Shown here piece by piece: positions 42,497 to 53,000 of a stretch of DNA of 64,000 nucleotides. The DNA comes from Pseudomonas sp. CFBP13508 (GTDB lineage Bacteria; Pseudomonadota; Gammaproteobacteria; Pseudomonadales; Pseudomonadaceae), in the NCBI RefSeq assembly GCF_005233515.1, contig NZ_QFZZ01000001.1, forward strand, positions 153,320-217,319. Reading direction: 5' to 3'. Under the pieces are notes generated by a model. That model was not told where the DNA came from, searched no databases, and saw nothing but the letters and a program-made list of their open reading frames with translations. Positions within the stretch are counted from its first letter, which is position 1, and each line of letters opens with the position of its first letter. The position numbers and the translations under genes are program-made.

Positions 42497-44386
42497 ATGA
42501 AACCGGCCTCGATCAACGCCCACGCGCGCCAGGTACTGCAAGCGGTGCAGGGCTCTGTTGCCAGCCACAGCGCGGCGGCAGACCTGGCGATCACCCGTTC
42601 GTGGCGGCGTTGCCTGGATCAATACCAGCTCGATCCGGCCAGCCGCCGCGCGCCGGATGTGCTCGAACAGGCGCGTTTGCGCGAACACCGTGCGCCGCTG
42701 GAACACATCATTTCCGTGGCGCACTGGCAGATGAACAGCCTGCACCAGCAACTGGGACGTGACGGCCATGTCGTGCTGCTCACCGATGCCCGCGGTGTGG
42801 CAATCGACAGCGTGTTCAACGAAGCCGAACGCGGCGAGTTCCAGCGCTCCGGGCTGTGGCTCGGCTCGGTCTGGAGCGAGGAGCACGAGGGCACCAACGG
42901 TGTCGGCACCTGCCTGGTCGAGCGCCAGCACGTGACCATTCGCCGCGACGAGCATTTTCGTGGCCAGCACGTCGGCCTGACCTGTTCGGCCAGCCCGATA
43001 TTCGACGCCAGCGGTGAGTTGCTCGCGGTGCTCAACCTGTCCTCCGTGCGCGAGGAAAGCAGCCTTGAGCAACGCTTCAAGGCCATGGCCCTGACCAATC
43101 TGTCGGCCAGGTTGATCGAGAGCTGTTTTTTCCTCGGCCACGATCCGCAACGCTATTTGCTGCGGTTTCATCCGGATGCCGGGTTTGTCGGGCTGCTGGG
43201 TGAAGGCCTGCTCAGCTTCGACGAGAGTGCGCGAATCTGTTCGGTGAATGCGGCGGCGCTGGATCTGTTGGGCCTGAGCCGCGAGCAGATGGTCGGGCAG
43301 TCGTTGACTATGCTGCTGGAAACGCCGATGGAGCAGTTGCTCAATCAGGCCAGTGCCCAGGCGCACGTCTGCTGGCCGATGCGGTTGATAGATGGACGCC
43401 TGTTCTACGGCCAGTTGCGCGAACCGATCCGCTCCGCGCCGTTGACCCTTGCGCCTGTCCCGCCAATCAAGGATGAGCGCGTGTGCCTGGAAGACCCGCG
43501 CCTGCAACGCGGATTCGCCCGCGCACTCCGTGTACTGGAGCGCGACGTGCCAGTGTTTCTGCAAGGTGAAACCGGCACCGGCAAGGAGGCCTTTGCGGCA
43601 GCGCTGCATCGCGCCAGCTCGCGCGCCGGCCAGCCGTTTGTCGCGATCAACTGCGCGGCGATCCCCGAGACGTTGATCGAAAGCGAGCTGTTCGGCTATC
43701 GCGGCGGCAGCTTCACCGGCGCGCGCAAGGACGGCATGGTCGGCAAGCTTGAGCAGGCCCATGGCGGCATTCTGTTTCTCGACGAAATTGGCGACATGCC
43801 CCTCGCGGTACAGACCCGTCTGCTGCGCGTGCTCGAAGAGCGTCAGGTCGTGCCGTTGGGCAGCGCAACGCCGCGACCGCTCGATGTACGCCTGATCAGC
43901 GCCAGCCACCAGAATCTGCAAGCCTGCGTGGCCGACGGACGCCTGCGCGAGGACCTGTTCTATCGCGTTGGCGGTTTCGCCGTGGAACTGCCACCGCTGC
44001 GCGAGCGTTCCGACAAGGGCCGTCTGCTCGACCTTCTGCTGCGCGAAGAAGCGGCGGGTGCCAATGTGCGGCTGGAAGCGGGAGTTCGACAACACTTGCT
44101 GGCTCAGCCCTGGCCGGGCAACGTCCGGCAACTGCGCACCTGTTTGCGTACGCTGGTGGCGTTGGCGGTGGACGGCCGGGTCACGCTGGAGGACGTGCAG
44201 GAGTTATTGCCTGTAAGCCACGACCAAGCTGTTGACGATCCACTGGGCGTATCCGAACGGCAAACTCTGCTCAGCTTGATTGAAGCTGAACACTGGCATG
44301 TCGCGCGTGTTGCCCGTCGTCTGGGGATCAGCCGCAATACGCTGTATCGCAAGCTTCGTCAGCATGGGATCAATCGACCTGGTTGA
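42497..44386 (+). CDS. Sigma-54-dependent Fis-family activator (AcoR type)
   Basis: 629 residues starting MKPASINAHA; GGAG lies upstream and a start 30 bases earlier is less well placed. N-terminal GAF region (about 60-200), a PAS-like part (about 225-300), the AAA+ domain with Walker A GETGTGKEA and Walker B GGILFLDEIGDMP, and a C-terminal Fis helix-turn-helix (VARVARRLGISRNTLYRKL). The sigma-54 contact loop reads GSFTGA instead of GAFTGA, a conservative change. The divergent monooxygenase gene with a -24/-12 promoter is the probable target. Confidence 0.92.
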   Translation: MKPASINAHARQVLQAVQGSVASHSAAADLAITRSWRRCLDQYQLDPASRRAPDVLEQARLREHRAPLEHIISVAHWQMNSLHQQLGRDGHVVLLTDARGVAIDSVFNEAERGEFQRSGLWLGSVWSEEHEGTNGVGTCLVERQHVTIRRDEHFRGQHVGLTCSASPIFDASGELLAVLNLSSVREESSLEQRFKAMALTNLSARLIESCFFLGHDPQRYLLRFHPDAGFVGLLGEGLLSFDESARICSVNAAALDLLGLSREQMVGQSLTMLLETPMEQLLNQASAQAHVCWPMRLIDGRLFYGQLREPIRSAPLTLAPVPPIKDERVCLEDPRLQRGFARALRVLERDVPVFLQGETGTGKEAFAAALHRASSRAGQPFVAINCAAIPETLIESELFGYRGGSFTGARKDGMVGKLEQAHGGILFLDEIGDMPLAVQTRLLRVLEERQVVPLGSATPRPLDVRLISASHQNLQACVADGRLREDLFYRVGGFAVELPPLRERSDKGRLLDLLLREEAAGANVRLEAGVRQHLLAQPWPGNVRQLRTCLRTLVALAVDGRVTLEDVQELLPVSHDQAVDDPLGVSERQTLLSLIEAEHWHVARVARRLGISRNTLYRKLRQHGINRPG

Positions 44387-44567
44387 AGACAATCGCGATC
44401 ATTTGCGTTCATTCGCTGTCGATTGCGTGCATTGCCGGGAATTTGCTTGGATCCAATCATTAACTCACTATATCGCATGCCGACAAGCGGTAGGCTGAGC
44501 CTATTGCTAGAAGTGATGGCGCAATGACATATTGCAGCACCTTCCCTCACTTCAAGATGTACCGAAA

Positions 44568-45221
44568 ATGCGCCCCCTCAAGTCACTTGTTGCAGCCTCG
44601 TTGCTGCTCAGCGGGTGCAATGGAATGCCAGTCGCTTTTGTTCAGGATCCTGTTTTAGACCAAGCCTTTGTCGTTCACTCCGGAGCGCCTTTGCCTTACC
44701 TGCTGATGGGTTCGGCTGTGCAATGGAATGAAGACTTCGCCGTGACGGTAAAGCACATTCCTTACTTGTCGGGCACGGTTTTCCAGGGGCAGGCAGACGT
44801 GCAGTTCTTCCGTCACAAGGCCACTAGCGTGCCGGCGTGGCGCGGCTACAAGCCGGGTGAAGAGCTGACTTCGGTGGGCTTCAATTCGCTGTACATGTCG
44901 GTCAAGGGCACCGGCCAGGCCTTGCCGGCCATGGTTCGCCTCGACGTCAAAGAGGGCAACGTGCTTTACGGCACCCACAATGGCGCATTGGCCAAAGGCA
45001 TGTCCGGCGGGCCGGTGTTTTCCGCCGACGGGAAAGTGGTTGGCATCAACGTGGCGTTCCTCACCCGTGACGACGTCAGCCGCCTCAAGCGCAAGGACTT
45101 GCTCGATCAACCGCGCGTAAGCATCTTTTTGCCGTACGCGGAGATCAATCGCGAGTGGTCGCGCTATCAGGCCAGCATCACCCCGACAGCGCCTCCGGCG
45201 ACCAAACTGGCCAGCCGCTGA
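44568..45221 (+). CDS. Trypsin-like serine protease lipoprotein
   Basis: 217 residues. A signal peptide with lipobox LLSGC makes Cys17 the lipidated residue. The mature part shows the chymotrypsin fold: candidate His63 in TVKHIPYL and the nucleophile Ser near 145 in GMSGGPVFSADGKVVGIN. The catalytic Asp is less certain. It should be anchored in the outer membrane facing the periplasm. It ends one base before the stop codon of the convergent HlyD-like gene of the adhesin exporter, a suggestive but unproven neighbour. Confidence 0.75.
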   Translation: MRPLKSLVAASLLLSGCNGMPVAFVQDPVLDQAFVVHSGAPLPYLLMGSAVQWNEDFAVTVKHIPYLSGTVFQGQADVQFFRHKATSVPAWRGYKPGEELTSVGFNSLYMSVKGTGQALPAMVRLDVKEGNVLYGTHNGALAKGMSGGPVFSADGKVVGINVAFLTRDDVSRLKRKDLLDQPRVSIFLPYAEINREWSRYQASITPTAPPATKLASR

Positions 45222-46418
45222 TCAGCGTTCGCGCAGCGCTTCGCGGGCGCGGTTGAGTGGTTTGATCAGGTAGTCGAGCACGGTTTTTTCGCCGGTACGG
45301 ATGTCCACCGTGGCGATCATCCCGGGCACGATGGCGAAGCGTTTGCCGGCCTTGTTGCGCAGTTCATCCGAAGCGGTGCGGATGAACACGCGGTAGTAGA
45401 AGATTTCCGGCTTGGCTTCGTCCTGAATCGTGTCCGGCGAGATCGTCACCACCTCGCCGTCGAGGCTGCCGTAGATCGAATAGTCATAGGCGGTGATTTT
45501 CACTTTCGCCGCCTGGCCCGGGTGAATGAAGGCGATGTCGCGCGGCGAGATGCGCGTCTCGATCAGCAGTTGTTCATCGAGCGGCACGATCTGCATGACC
45601 TGGCCGTTGGGCGCAATGACGCCGCCAATCGTGCTGACCTCGATGTCCTTGACGATGCCGCGCACCGGCGAGCGCAGGGTCAGGCGCGACAGTGAATCGG
45701 TGCGCCCACGGATCACCGCTTCGAGCATCTGCGCTTCGGCGTTGGCCTTGGCCAGGTCTTCGCGGGCGCGGACCATGTAATCGGAGCGGGCTTCGGTTGC
45801 TTTCAATTCCAGCTCCGAGCGCTGACGGGTCAGGCGCAGCACTTCGACCCGGCTCGAGGCGCCGATCTTCGCCAGGTTTTCAGTAATCGCCAGTTCGCTG
45901 CGCACCAGTTTCAGCGAGCTCTGAATACCGTCGAGGGTTTCTGCCAGACCTTTGCGCCGGGTCTGGTAAAGCTCGGTTTCGGCGCGGATCAGATCGGGAA
46001 ATTCCTGCAGCGATGCGTCGAAGGTCAGCGGCTTTTCGCTGACTTCGGCCTGCAAGCGGTTGACGCTGGCCAGCGCCGCGCGGTACTTGGCCGCGCTTTC
46101 GCCGACGTTGGACTGGTTCTTCACCGGGTCCAATTGCGCGAGAATCTGCCCACGCTCGACCAAAGCACCTTCGCTGACATTCAGCTGCTCAAGAATGCCG
46201 CCCTCCATCGACTGAATGACCTGCTCGCGCGAGCTGGGCACCACTTTGCCGGTGCCGGTCGAGACTTCGACGATCTCGAACCACGCGGCCCAGGCAATGA
46301 AGCAGGCGAGCATCAGCGCGCACCCCCAGATCACCTTTGCGCCACCGGCAAGTGCGCGCTCATCGCGGCCGTCGAGGTAGGACATCGGGTCCGGCACATC
46401 GGTCATCATCGGCTTCAT
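45222..46418 (-). CDS. Type I secretion periplasmic adaptor (HlyD family), LapJ-like
   Basis: 398 residues. One N-terminal transmembrane helix (WGCALMLACFIAWAAWFEIVEV), then a lipoyl half (GTGKVVPSSREQVIQSMEGG), a long coiled-coil hairpin (about 100-260), the second lipoyl half (SPVRGIVKDIEVSTIGGV) and a beta domain. It bridges the ABC transporter and the TolC-like channel. It is last in the order adhesin, TolC-like, ABC, HlyD, which matches lapF-lapHIJ of Pseudomonas putida as I recall it. Confidence 0.92.
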   Translation of the reverse strand: MKPMMTDVPDPMSYLDGRDERALAGGAKVIWGCALMLACFIAWAAWFEIVEVSTGTGKVVPSSREQVIQSMEGGILEQLNVSEGALVERGQILAQLDPVKNQSNVGESAAKYRAALASVNRLQAEVSEKPLTFDASLQEFPDLIRAETELYQTRRKGLAETLDGIQSSLKLVRSELAITENLAKIGASSRVEVLRLTRQRSELELKATEARSDYMVRAREDLAKANAEAQMLEAVIRGRTDSLSRLTLRSPVRGIVKDIEVSTIGGVIAPNGQVMQIVPLDEQLLIETRISPRDIAFIHPGQAAKVKITAYDYSIYGSLDGEVVTISPDTIQDEAKPEIFYYRVFIRTASDELRNKAGKRFAIVPGMIATVDIRTGEKTVLDYLIKPLNRAREALRER

Positions 46419-48577
46419 ACCGCCACTCCTTTGCCCGGTGCGCGCAGCCGCGCCAATGCCGCGTCGCGGTGGTCGTCGATGACGATACGTCCGTTGTCGA
46501 GAACGATGATCCGCTCGACCAGTTGCAACACACTGACCCGGTGCGTGGCGACTACCAGCGTTCGGCCCTGGGTCCAGGTCGCGAGTTTTTCCAGCAGCAG
46601 ACGCTCGGTGACGTCATCCAGCGCGGCCGTTGGCTCGTCGAGCAGCAGCACTTGCGGCTGACGGATCAACAAGCGTGAGAGCAACAGGCTTTGACGCTGA
46701 CCGCCCGACAGGCCCAAGCCACCTTCAAGCACCAGATGATCCATGCCTTTGGGCAGCTGACGAACGAAATCCAGCGCGCCAGTGACAGTCAGCGCGGCGA
46801 TGATTTCCTGATCGCTGGCCTGACCGGCGCCGAGGGTGATGTTGTCGCGCAAGGTGCCGTGAAATAGTCGCGCCTGTTGCGACAGCAGGCCGACGTCGCG
46901 GCGCAGATCGGCCGGATCCAGATGTGCCAGGGCGATGCCGTCCAGAGTGGTTTCACCGCTGCTCAGATCCATCGCGCCGCCCAGCGCTTGCAGCAGCGTC
47001 GACTTGCCAGCACCGTTGCGGCCGAGCAGGGCGATGCGCTCGCCGGGGCGGATGCTCAGGTCGATGTTGTTGAGCGCCGGGGTCGACTCCTCGCTGTAGC
47101 GAAAACTGGCCTGACGCAGGCGGTAGTCGCCGCGAATCGCCGGCAGGTGCACGCGCTGACTGCCTTCGGGATGATCCACCGGCATCTGCATGATCCGGTT
47201 CAAGCCTTCGAGCGCGACCTTGGCCTGCTGCCATCGGGTGAGCACGTGGGTCAGTTGCGCCATCGGCCCCATCATCCGCGACGACAGAATCGACGCCGCG
47301 ACCAGACTGCCGGTGGTGAGGTCGCCGGCAATCACCATCGGCGCGCCGAACACGATGACCACTGCGAACACTCCGCCTTGCACGTTCTGCGTCCACGCCA
47401 CCAGGCTGTTGGTCAAGGTGCGCAGGCGCAGGCTGCTGTCCGCCGAGGCGGCGTTGTACTGGTTCCACTGTTGCTGGAAACGCTGCTCGGCCTGCAATGC
47501 CTTGATGTCGTCGAGGCCCTGAATACTCTCTACCAGCATGGCGTTGCGTAGCGCCGCTTCACGCATCGAGGCATTGGCCAGTCGCGCCAGACGCGGTTGC
47601 GCGATGATCCCGGGCAGCAACATGAACACCAGCGCCACCAGTGGAATCAGCACCAGTGGCCCGCCGATCAAATAGAACACCAGCAGAAACAGCAGGAAAA
47701 ACGGCATGTCCGCCAGTGCAGTGGCGGTGCTGGAGGTGATCAGGTCGCGGATCTGCTCCAGCTCGCGCAACTGCGAAATGAACGAACCGGTGGATTTCGG
47801 CCGCGCGGAATTGCGCAGGCGAAGGGCGTGGCCAAAGACCAGATCGGAGACGCGCAAGTCGGCGCGCTTGCCCAGCACATCAGTGATGCGCAGACGCAGA
47901 ATGCGCATGACGAAATCGAACAGCAGCGCCAGCATCACCCCGCCGAACAACACGTACAGGGTCGGCAGCGACTCGGCCGGAATCACCCGGTCGTACACCT
48001 GCATGGAAAACAGTACCCCGGCCATGCCCAGCAGGTTGGCCACCAGCGAGGCGATCATCACTTGGCTGTAAGGCCGCAGATCGGTGAGGACGATGCGCCG
48101 GAACCAGTGCTCGTCGTAGGGCTTGATGTAATCGTTGGTGCGCACGTCGGCCACCGGTTGCGTCGGACGCAGAATCACCGTGCGCAATGCCTGCTCGGCG
48201 AGCGCGGTGGCGTCCATGCGACTCTGCAAACCTTGATCGCCACTGAAGCAGATGCCCAGCTCGCCGGTTTCGCCGATGCTTTCGAGCACGCCGACCTGAC
48301 CGTCGCGCAGTTGCACCACCAGCGGCGTGCGCCAGCGACTCAGGCTCTTGTTATCGAATACCGCGAATTTCACGCTCAAACCGGCCTGACGCGCCATGTG
48401 CCGAACCACTTCTTCGACGCGGCCTTCGCTGTGCACCGAGGCCAGGCGCACGCTTTCCGGGGAGACGTCGAGGCGATAGTGGCGGGCGACCTTGAGCACC
48501 GCTTCCAGCCACGGTGAATAATCCTCGCGAGCCTCGGCAGCGGCGGGTTCGGGAACAGTGATGCTGGCATCGGTCAT
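46415..48577 (-). CDS. Type I secretion ABC transporter (permease/ATPase), LapI-like
   Basis: 720 residues. The N-terminal 140 residues are a C39-like domain without the catalytic Cys, typical for exporters of large adhesins. A six-helix membrane region follows (about 160-450), then the nucleotide-binding domain with Walker A GRNGAGKST, signature LSGGQRQ, Walker B VLLLDEPTA and the H-loop in VATHR. It overlaps both neighbours by four bases. It drives secretion of the giant adhesin. Confidence 0.93.
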   Translation of the reverse strand: MTDASITVPEPAAAEAREDYSPWLEAVLKVARHYRLDVSPESVRLASVHSEGRVEEVVRHMARQAGLSVKFAVFDNKSLSRWRTPLVVQLRDGQVGVLESIGETGELGICFSGDQGLQSRMDATALAEQALRTVILRPTQPVADVRTNDYIKPYDEHWFRRIVLTDLRPYSQVMIASLVANLLGMAGVLFSMQVYDRVIPAESLPTLYVLFGGVMLALLFDFVMRILRLRITDVLGKRADLRVSDLVFGHALRLRNSARPKSTGSFISQLRELEQIRDLITSSTATALADMPFFLLFLLVFYLIGGPLVLIPLVALVFMLLPGIIAQPRLARLANASMREAALRNAMLVESIQGLDDIKALQAEQRFQQQWNQYNAASADSSLRLRTLTNSLVAWTQNVQGGVFAVVIVFGAPMVIAGDLTTGSLVAASILSSRMMGPMAQLTHVLTRWQQAKVALEGLNRIMQMPVDHPEGSQRVHLPAIRGDYRLRQASFRYSEESTPALNNIDLSIRPGERIALLGRNGAGKSTLLQALGGAMDLSSGETTLDGIALAHLDPADLRRDVGLLSQQARLFHGTLRDNITLGAGQASDQEIIAALTVTGALDFVRQLPKGMDHLVLEGGLGLSGGQRQSLLLSRLLIRQPQVLLLDEPTAALDDVTERLLLEKLATWTQGRTLVVATHRVSVLQLVERIIVLDNGRIVIDDHRDAALARLRAPGKGVAV

Positions 48578-50010
48578 GGCAGGATCTCGACATTCTGGAT
48601 GGCGCTGTGGTCGATGCCGAAGACCCGGCGAATCGCACCGCTGTTGTAGAAGCAGTCGATCTGCAGGCGTTGCAGATCAGCCTGGGTATTGACCAGATCG
48701 AAGCGCGACTGATGGATTTCCTGCTCGGCGTTGAGCAGGTCGAGCAGCGGTCGCGTGCCCAGTTCCAGGTACTGGCGGCCATACAACATGCGCGCTTCGG
48801 TGATGCTGGTCTGGCGAAATTCCAGCGAGCGCAGCCGCCGGTTCAGGCCCGAGGTTTGCGCCTGGGCTTCAGCCAGACCCTGGCGCGCTTGCAGACGGGC
48901 GAAGTCTTCGGCCGAATCCGCTGCGGTCAGCGCATGCCCGGCGGCGCGGCTGCGCGCACTGATCGCACCGCCCTGGTAGATCGGCACTTCGAGGTTGAGG
49001 AAGATTCCCACCTGGGTGCGATCAGCGCGCGAGTTCTGATCGTCGTAGTGGTCGTCCAGGTATTGGTTGACCGACGGTTGCAGCGACAGGGTCGGGTAGG
49101 CTTCGGCCTTGGCTTGCGCCAGTTCGGCCTGAGCCTGCGTGCGTTGCGCTGCGGCTTGGAGCACGGCGGGCAGGGTGTCGGAGATCTGCGAGGCGTCGCA
49201 GGCCTGGGTTAGCGTCGGCGCGGCGGCGTCGCTGACCGCCGGCGGCGTGCGCCGTCCGAGCAGACTGGTCAGGGTCGCTTGCCAGCGTGCGTATTGCGCC
49301 TTGAATTCCTGCAACGTCGCCGTCGCGCCTTCGGCCCGGGACTGCGCCTGAACCATATCGGAGCGGGTGCTGGCGCCCATGTCGCTGCGCTGTTTGGCCA
49401 AATCAACGATGCCGCCGATGCCCTGAATCTGCTCGCGCGCAACCTCGAGCAGACGCTGATAACGCTGCACCTCGATGTAGGCCCTGGCGGTGTCGCGGGC
49501 GATGTCGTCGATCGCCAGCAGAATCCCGGCCTGACTGCGCGCCACCCGGGCGCGGGCGGCGTCGACCGAACTGGAAACCTTGCCGAAGTCATACAGCATC
49601 TGCTTGAGGGAAATGTTCACCGACTGGCTGCCGGCATCGCTGCCGTAACCGCTGGTGTAGCCACCCTTGATGCCGCCGGTGACCTGCGGGTAATAGCCGG
49701 ATTCGGCGACGTTGACCCCTTCGCCTTGCTGGAACAGGGTGCCGATGGCCTCGCCGATGCGTGGGTGCCAGTCCACGGCGAGCCTGACCGCTTGTTCCAG
49801 ACCCAACGCATCCGCATCGGCAGACGCTTTGGAAGCGAGGGCAGGGCGCTGACGATTGTCAGTGCCTGCCGGTTGTTGCAGTTGCGACGGGCTGATGCTG
49901 CGCAAGCTGATGTCGAGATTGTCGTCGGCGCGAACGCCGACGGTGAAAGCGGGGTAGAGGCCGATGGTCAACAGGACCACCGGCCATTTCTGGCGAAAAA
50001 CTGACTCCAC
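48574..50010 (-). CDS. TolC-family outer membrane channel, LapH-like
   Basis: 478 residues. A signal peptide ends near VGVRA. The TolC repeat structure is visible twice: long helices with IDDIARDTARAYIEVQRYQRL and AQTSGLNRRLRSLEFRQTSI, and barrel parts such as YYPQVTGGIKGGYTSG. It is the outer-membrane exit of the secretion system. It lies 43 bases downstream of the adhesin and is joined to the ABC gene by a four-base overlap. Confidence 0.92.
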   Translation of the reverse strand: MESVFRQKWPVVLLTIGLYPAFTVGVRADDNLDISLRSISPSQLQQPAGTDNRQRPALASKASADADALGLEQAVRLAVDWHPRIGEAIGTLFQQGEGVNVAESGYYPQVTGGIKGGYTSGYGSDAGSQSVNISLKQMLYDFGKVSSSVDAARARVARSQAGILLAIDDIARDTARAYIEVQRYQRLLEVAREQIQGIGGIVDLAKQRSDMGASTRSDMVQAQSRAEGATATLQEFKAQYARWQATLTSLLGRRTPPAVSDAAAPTLTQACDASQISDTLPAVLQAAAQRTQAQAELAQAKAEAYPTLSLQPSVNQYLDDHYDDQNSRADRTQVGIFLNLEVPIYQGGAISARSRAAGHALTAADSAEDFARLQARQGLAEAQAQTSGLNRRLRSLEFRQTSITEARMLYGRQYLELGTRPLLDLLNAEQEIHQSRFDLVNTQADLQRLQIDCFYNSGAIRRVFGIDHSAIQNVEILP

Positions 50011-50053
50011 AGACTTCCCTTACTGTTGAGAGACCAACGTTCGATGGCTTGTT

Positions 50054-53000
50054 TCAAACCACTTGAATGCCGTTCTGTACCCACAAGTGGTGGCTCGGAT
50101 CCTCCTGCGCCGTGTATTGAACATAGTCGATGCCGTCGGCCTGTTGCGTGCCATCGGCGACCCAGCCATCGGTCATGTGCACGCTGTCCCTGTCGTCACC
50201 CTTGATCAGCAAAGTGTTGTTGTCCGAAGAGGTAATCGCCAGCAGGTCGCCGAGATTCAATGTCAGCGCAACCGCACTTGAATGGTTAAGGTCGAGGATT
50301 TCGACGTTGTGGATCTTGCTCTGCAGATCGCCGAGGTTGATCGACACGTCGCCACCGGCCCAGAGCAGGGTGTCGGTGCCGCTGCCGCCATCCACCGAGT
50401 TGAACTGCTGGTCGGCGATGATCAGCGTGTCGTCGCCACCGCCACCTTGCAGGGTCACGGCGCCACCGTGCGAGCCGTCGAGGGTGTCGTTGCCCTCGGT
50501 GCCCTGGATCAGCTCAATGCCAGTGGCTTGGGCCAGACCGAGGTCATCACTGGCCAGGGCCGAGAAAGCGGTGCTGGCAAATGCGCCGGCCTTGTTCAGG
50601 TCGATGGTCAGCGTCGCGGTATCCACGGTGCCGTTGGGGTGGGTGAGTTGGTAGGTGAAGGTGTCTTCCTGGCCGATCACCGCATCGGTCAGCCCGGCCT
50701 TGAGCGTGTAGGTGTAGTTGCCGTTGGCCTGCACCACCAGGGTGCCGTAATTGCCGACCAGCGAGACGCCGTTGTAACCCGGCGCGACGTAACTGCCGGC
50801 GACCAGCACGCTGAGCAAGGTGTAGACCGAGCCCAACACATCGGCACCGCCGCCCGCGGTGTCGGTGAGCAGATTGCCCGATACCGGCGTGTAGCTGCCG
50901 ACCACAAACTGATTGTTGTAGGTCGCGACGTTGATCAGGCTGGTGTTGACGCTGGTCAGCAGGCCGAGGCCGCCCACTGCCACCCGCACCTGATAACTGC
51001 CGGCGGTCTGGTCGTCGAACTTGATCCCGTAGTTGCCGCCGCCGAGATTGACCAGCGCGTTGCCGCCGTAACTCTTGACCAGCACGTACTGGTTGGTGGC
51101 GGTGTTGAGCTTGTACAGGCCCACCGTCATCGAACCGAGCAGCGCCAGCAGATTGCTCGAATTGACCACCACGGTCAGGTCACTGACGGTATCGGCCGCG
51201 ACCACCGTGTTGTAGTTACCGCTGCCGCCGCCCAGCAGCACATTGAACGTGCCGAGGGCTGAGTTGGTGGTGACTTCGCGGTTGATCAGGGTGACGTCAG
51301 TCGAGGCGATGTCCGCTGTGGCATCAACCACCAATGCCGGGCTGCCAAGGTTGGCGTCATTCCACACTTCGCTGGCTTGCGGGCTGTCGATGCGCACATA
51401 CAGATTGGCGGTGTCGCTCAAACCGTTCGGGTGCACCAGTTGGTAGTTGAACACGTCGACTTTGCCGACGCTGCCAACACTGCCGTTCGGTTTATAGCTG
51501 TAGTTGCCGTTGGCGTCGATGGTCAGCGTGCCGTACAACCCTTGCACCGTGGTGCCGGCCCCAGCGCTGATCCAGGCGCCGTTCTTGAAGATCTGCAACT
51601 GCGCGCCGTTGTCCGGGCCGGTCTGATCGGCCGTGCCATCGACGCCAACGTTGGTGATGACGTTGCCGGTCACCGCTGGCCCGGCAACGCCGTTGAACTG
51701 GGTCAGGCTGCTGACGTCCAGTTGCAGCTGGGTATTGACCGTGGTCAGCACGCCGATGCCGGTGCTCGAAACCGTCAGTCGATAATCGCCTGACAGCAGG
51801 TTACCGATGTCGACCCGCACGCCTTGGCCGGCGAGCGCGATCAGGTCGAGCAGGCCGCCGCTGCCGTTGACATCCAGAGTCACCCAGTTGCCGCTGGCAT
51901 CCTTGACTTGCAGGGTGTAGACCACGCCATCGATCAGCGAAATCAGGCTGCTGGTGGTCAGCGTCAGGGTCGGATCAAGACGCGTGCCGCCGGCGACGGT
52001 GAAAGTGAAGGTTTTCGAGAATCCGGCCAGCAGCGTAGTGAACGAGTCGTTGAAGGTCTGCGACGCGGTGACCGGAGTCAGGGTGACGGTGCCGACGGCA
52101 AGGTCATCGCTGGCGATCACTGGCGCGTTGACGTCGACGTCCGGCGCAATGACGTTGGCGGCTACCGAAACGTTGCCGCGTGCGTCGCTGAGGTTGACGG
52201 TGAGGTTTTCGCCGTTGATCTGCGCACTGCTCAGGGTGACGGTAAACACGCCGAGGTTGTTGACCGTGCCGGTGCCCAGAACGGTGCCGCTGGCCGACTT
52301 GATGGTCACGGTTGCACCGGCTTCACCGGTACCGGTGACGGTCAGGCCGTCGGCACCGACCAGCAGCGCCGTGGCGGCAGCGGGTGGTGTCAGGTCTGGC
52401 GCCGTCGCAGTCGCCGCAGCCGATACGTTGCCGCTCGGATCGGCCTGGGTGACGCTGAGTACCTGGCTGTTGATCTGCGCTGAGGCCAGTGCCACGGAGA
52501 AACTGCCGTTAGCGGCGACGGTGGCGGTGCCGAGCACCACCCCGCCGGCGCCGAGTACGCTGATGGTCGAACCGGGCACGCCGACGCCAGTGAGCACGGT
52601 GCCGCTGCCATTGACGCTGACGCCAGTCGGCGCGCCGGGGGCGGTGCTGTCCGGCGCTGTCAGGCTGGCGTTGGGCGACAGGTTGCCGGCCGGGTCGACC
52701 AGACGCACGGTCAACAGCTGTCCGTCGAGTTGCGCGGTGTTCAGGTCGAAGCTGAACGTGCCGCCACTGCCCACGGTGGTGGTGCCGATTAGCGCACCGC
52801 CCGGGCCGTAGACGTTGACCGTCGCACCGGCTTCGCCCGTACCGCTGAGGGTCAGACCGTTGCCAGCGAGCGTCAGACCGCTGGCTGCGATCGGCGCCTG
52901 CACGTCAGGGGCCGTCAGATTGAAGACCTGCGACAGATTGCCCGTCGGGTCGGCTTGTTGGACGTTGAGCTGTTGGCCGTTCAGTTGCGCGCTGGACAGT

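Noticed and set aside
42473..44131. 552-residue minus-strand frame opposite the sigma-54 activator
   Set aside because: Antisense to a gene with unmistakable AAA+ and Fis motifs; rich in Gln/Arg/Ala without domain features.
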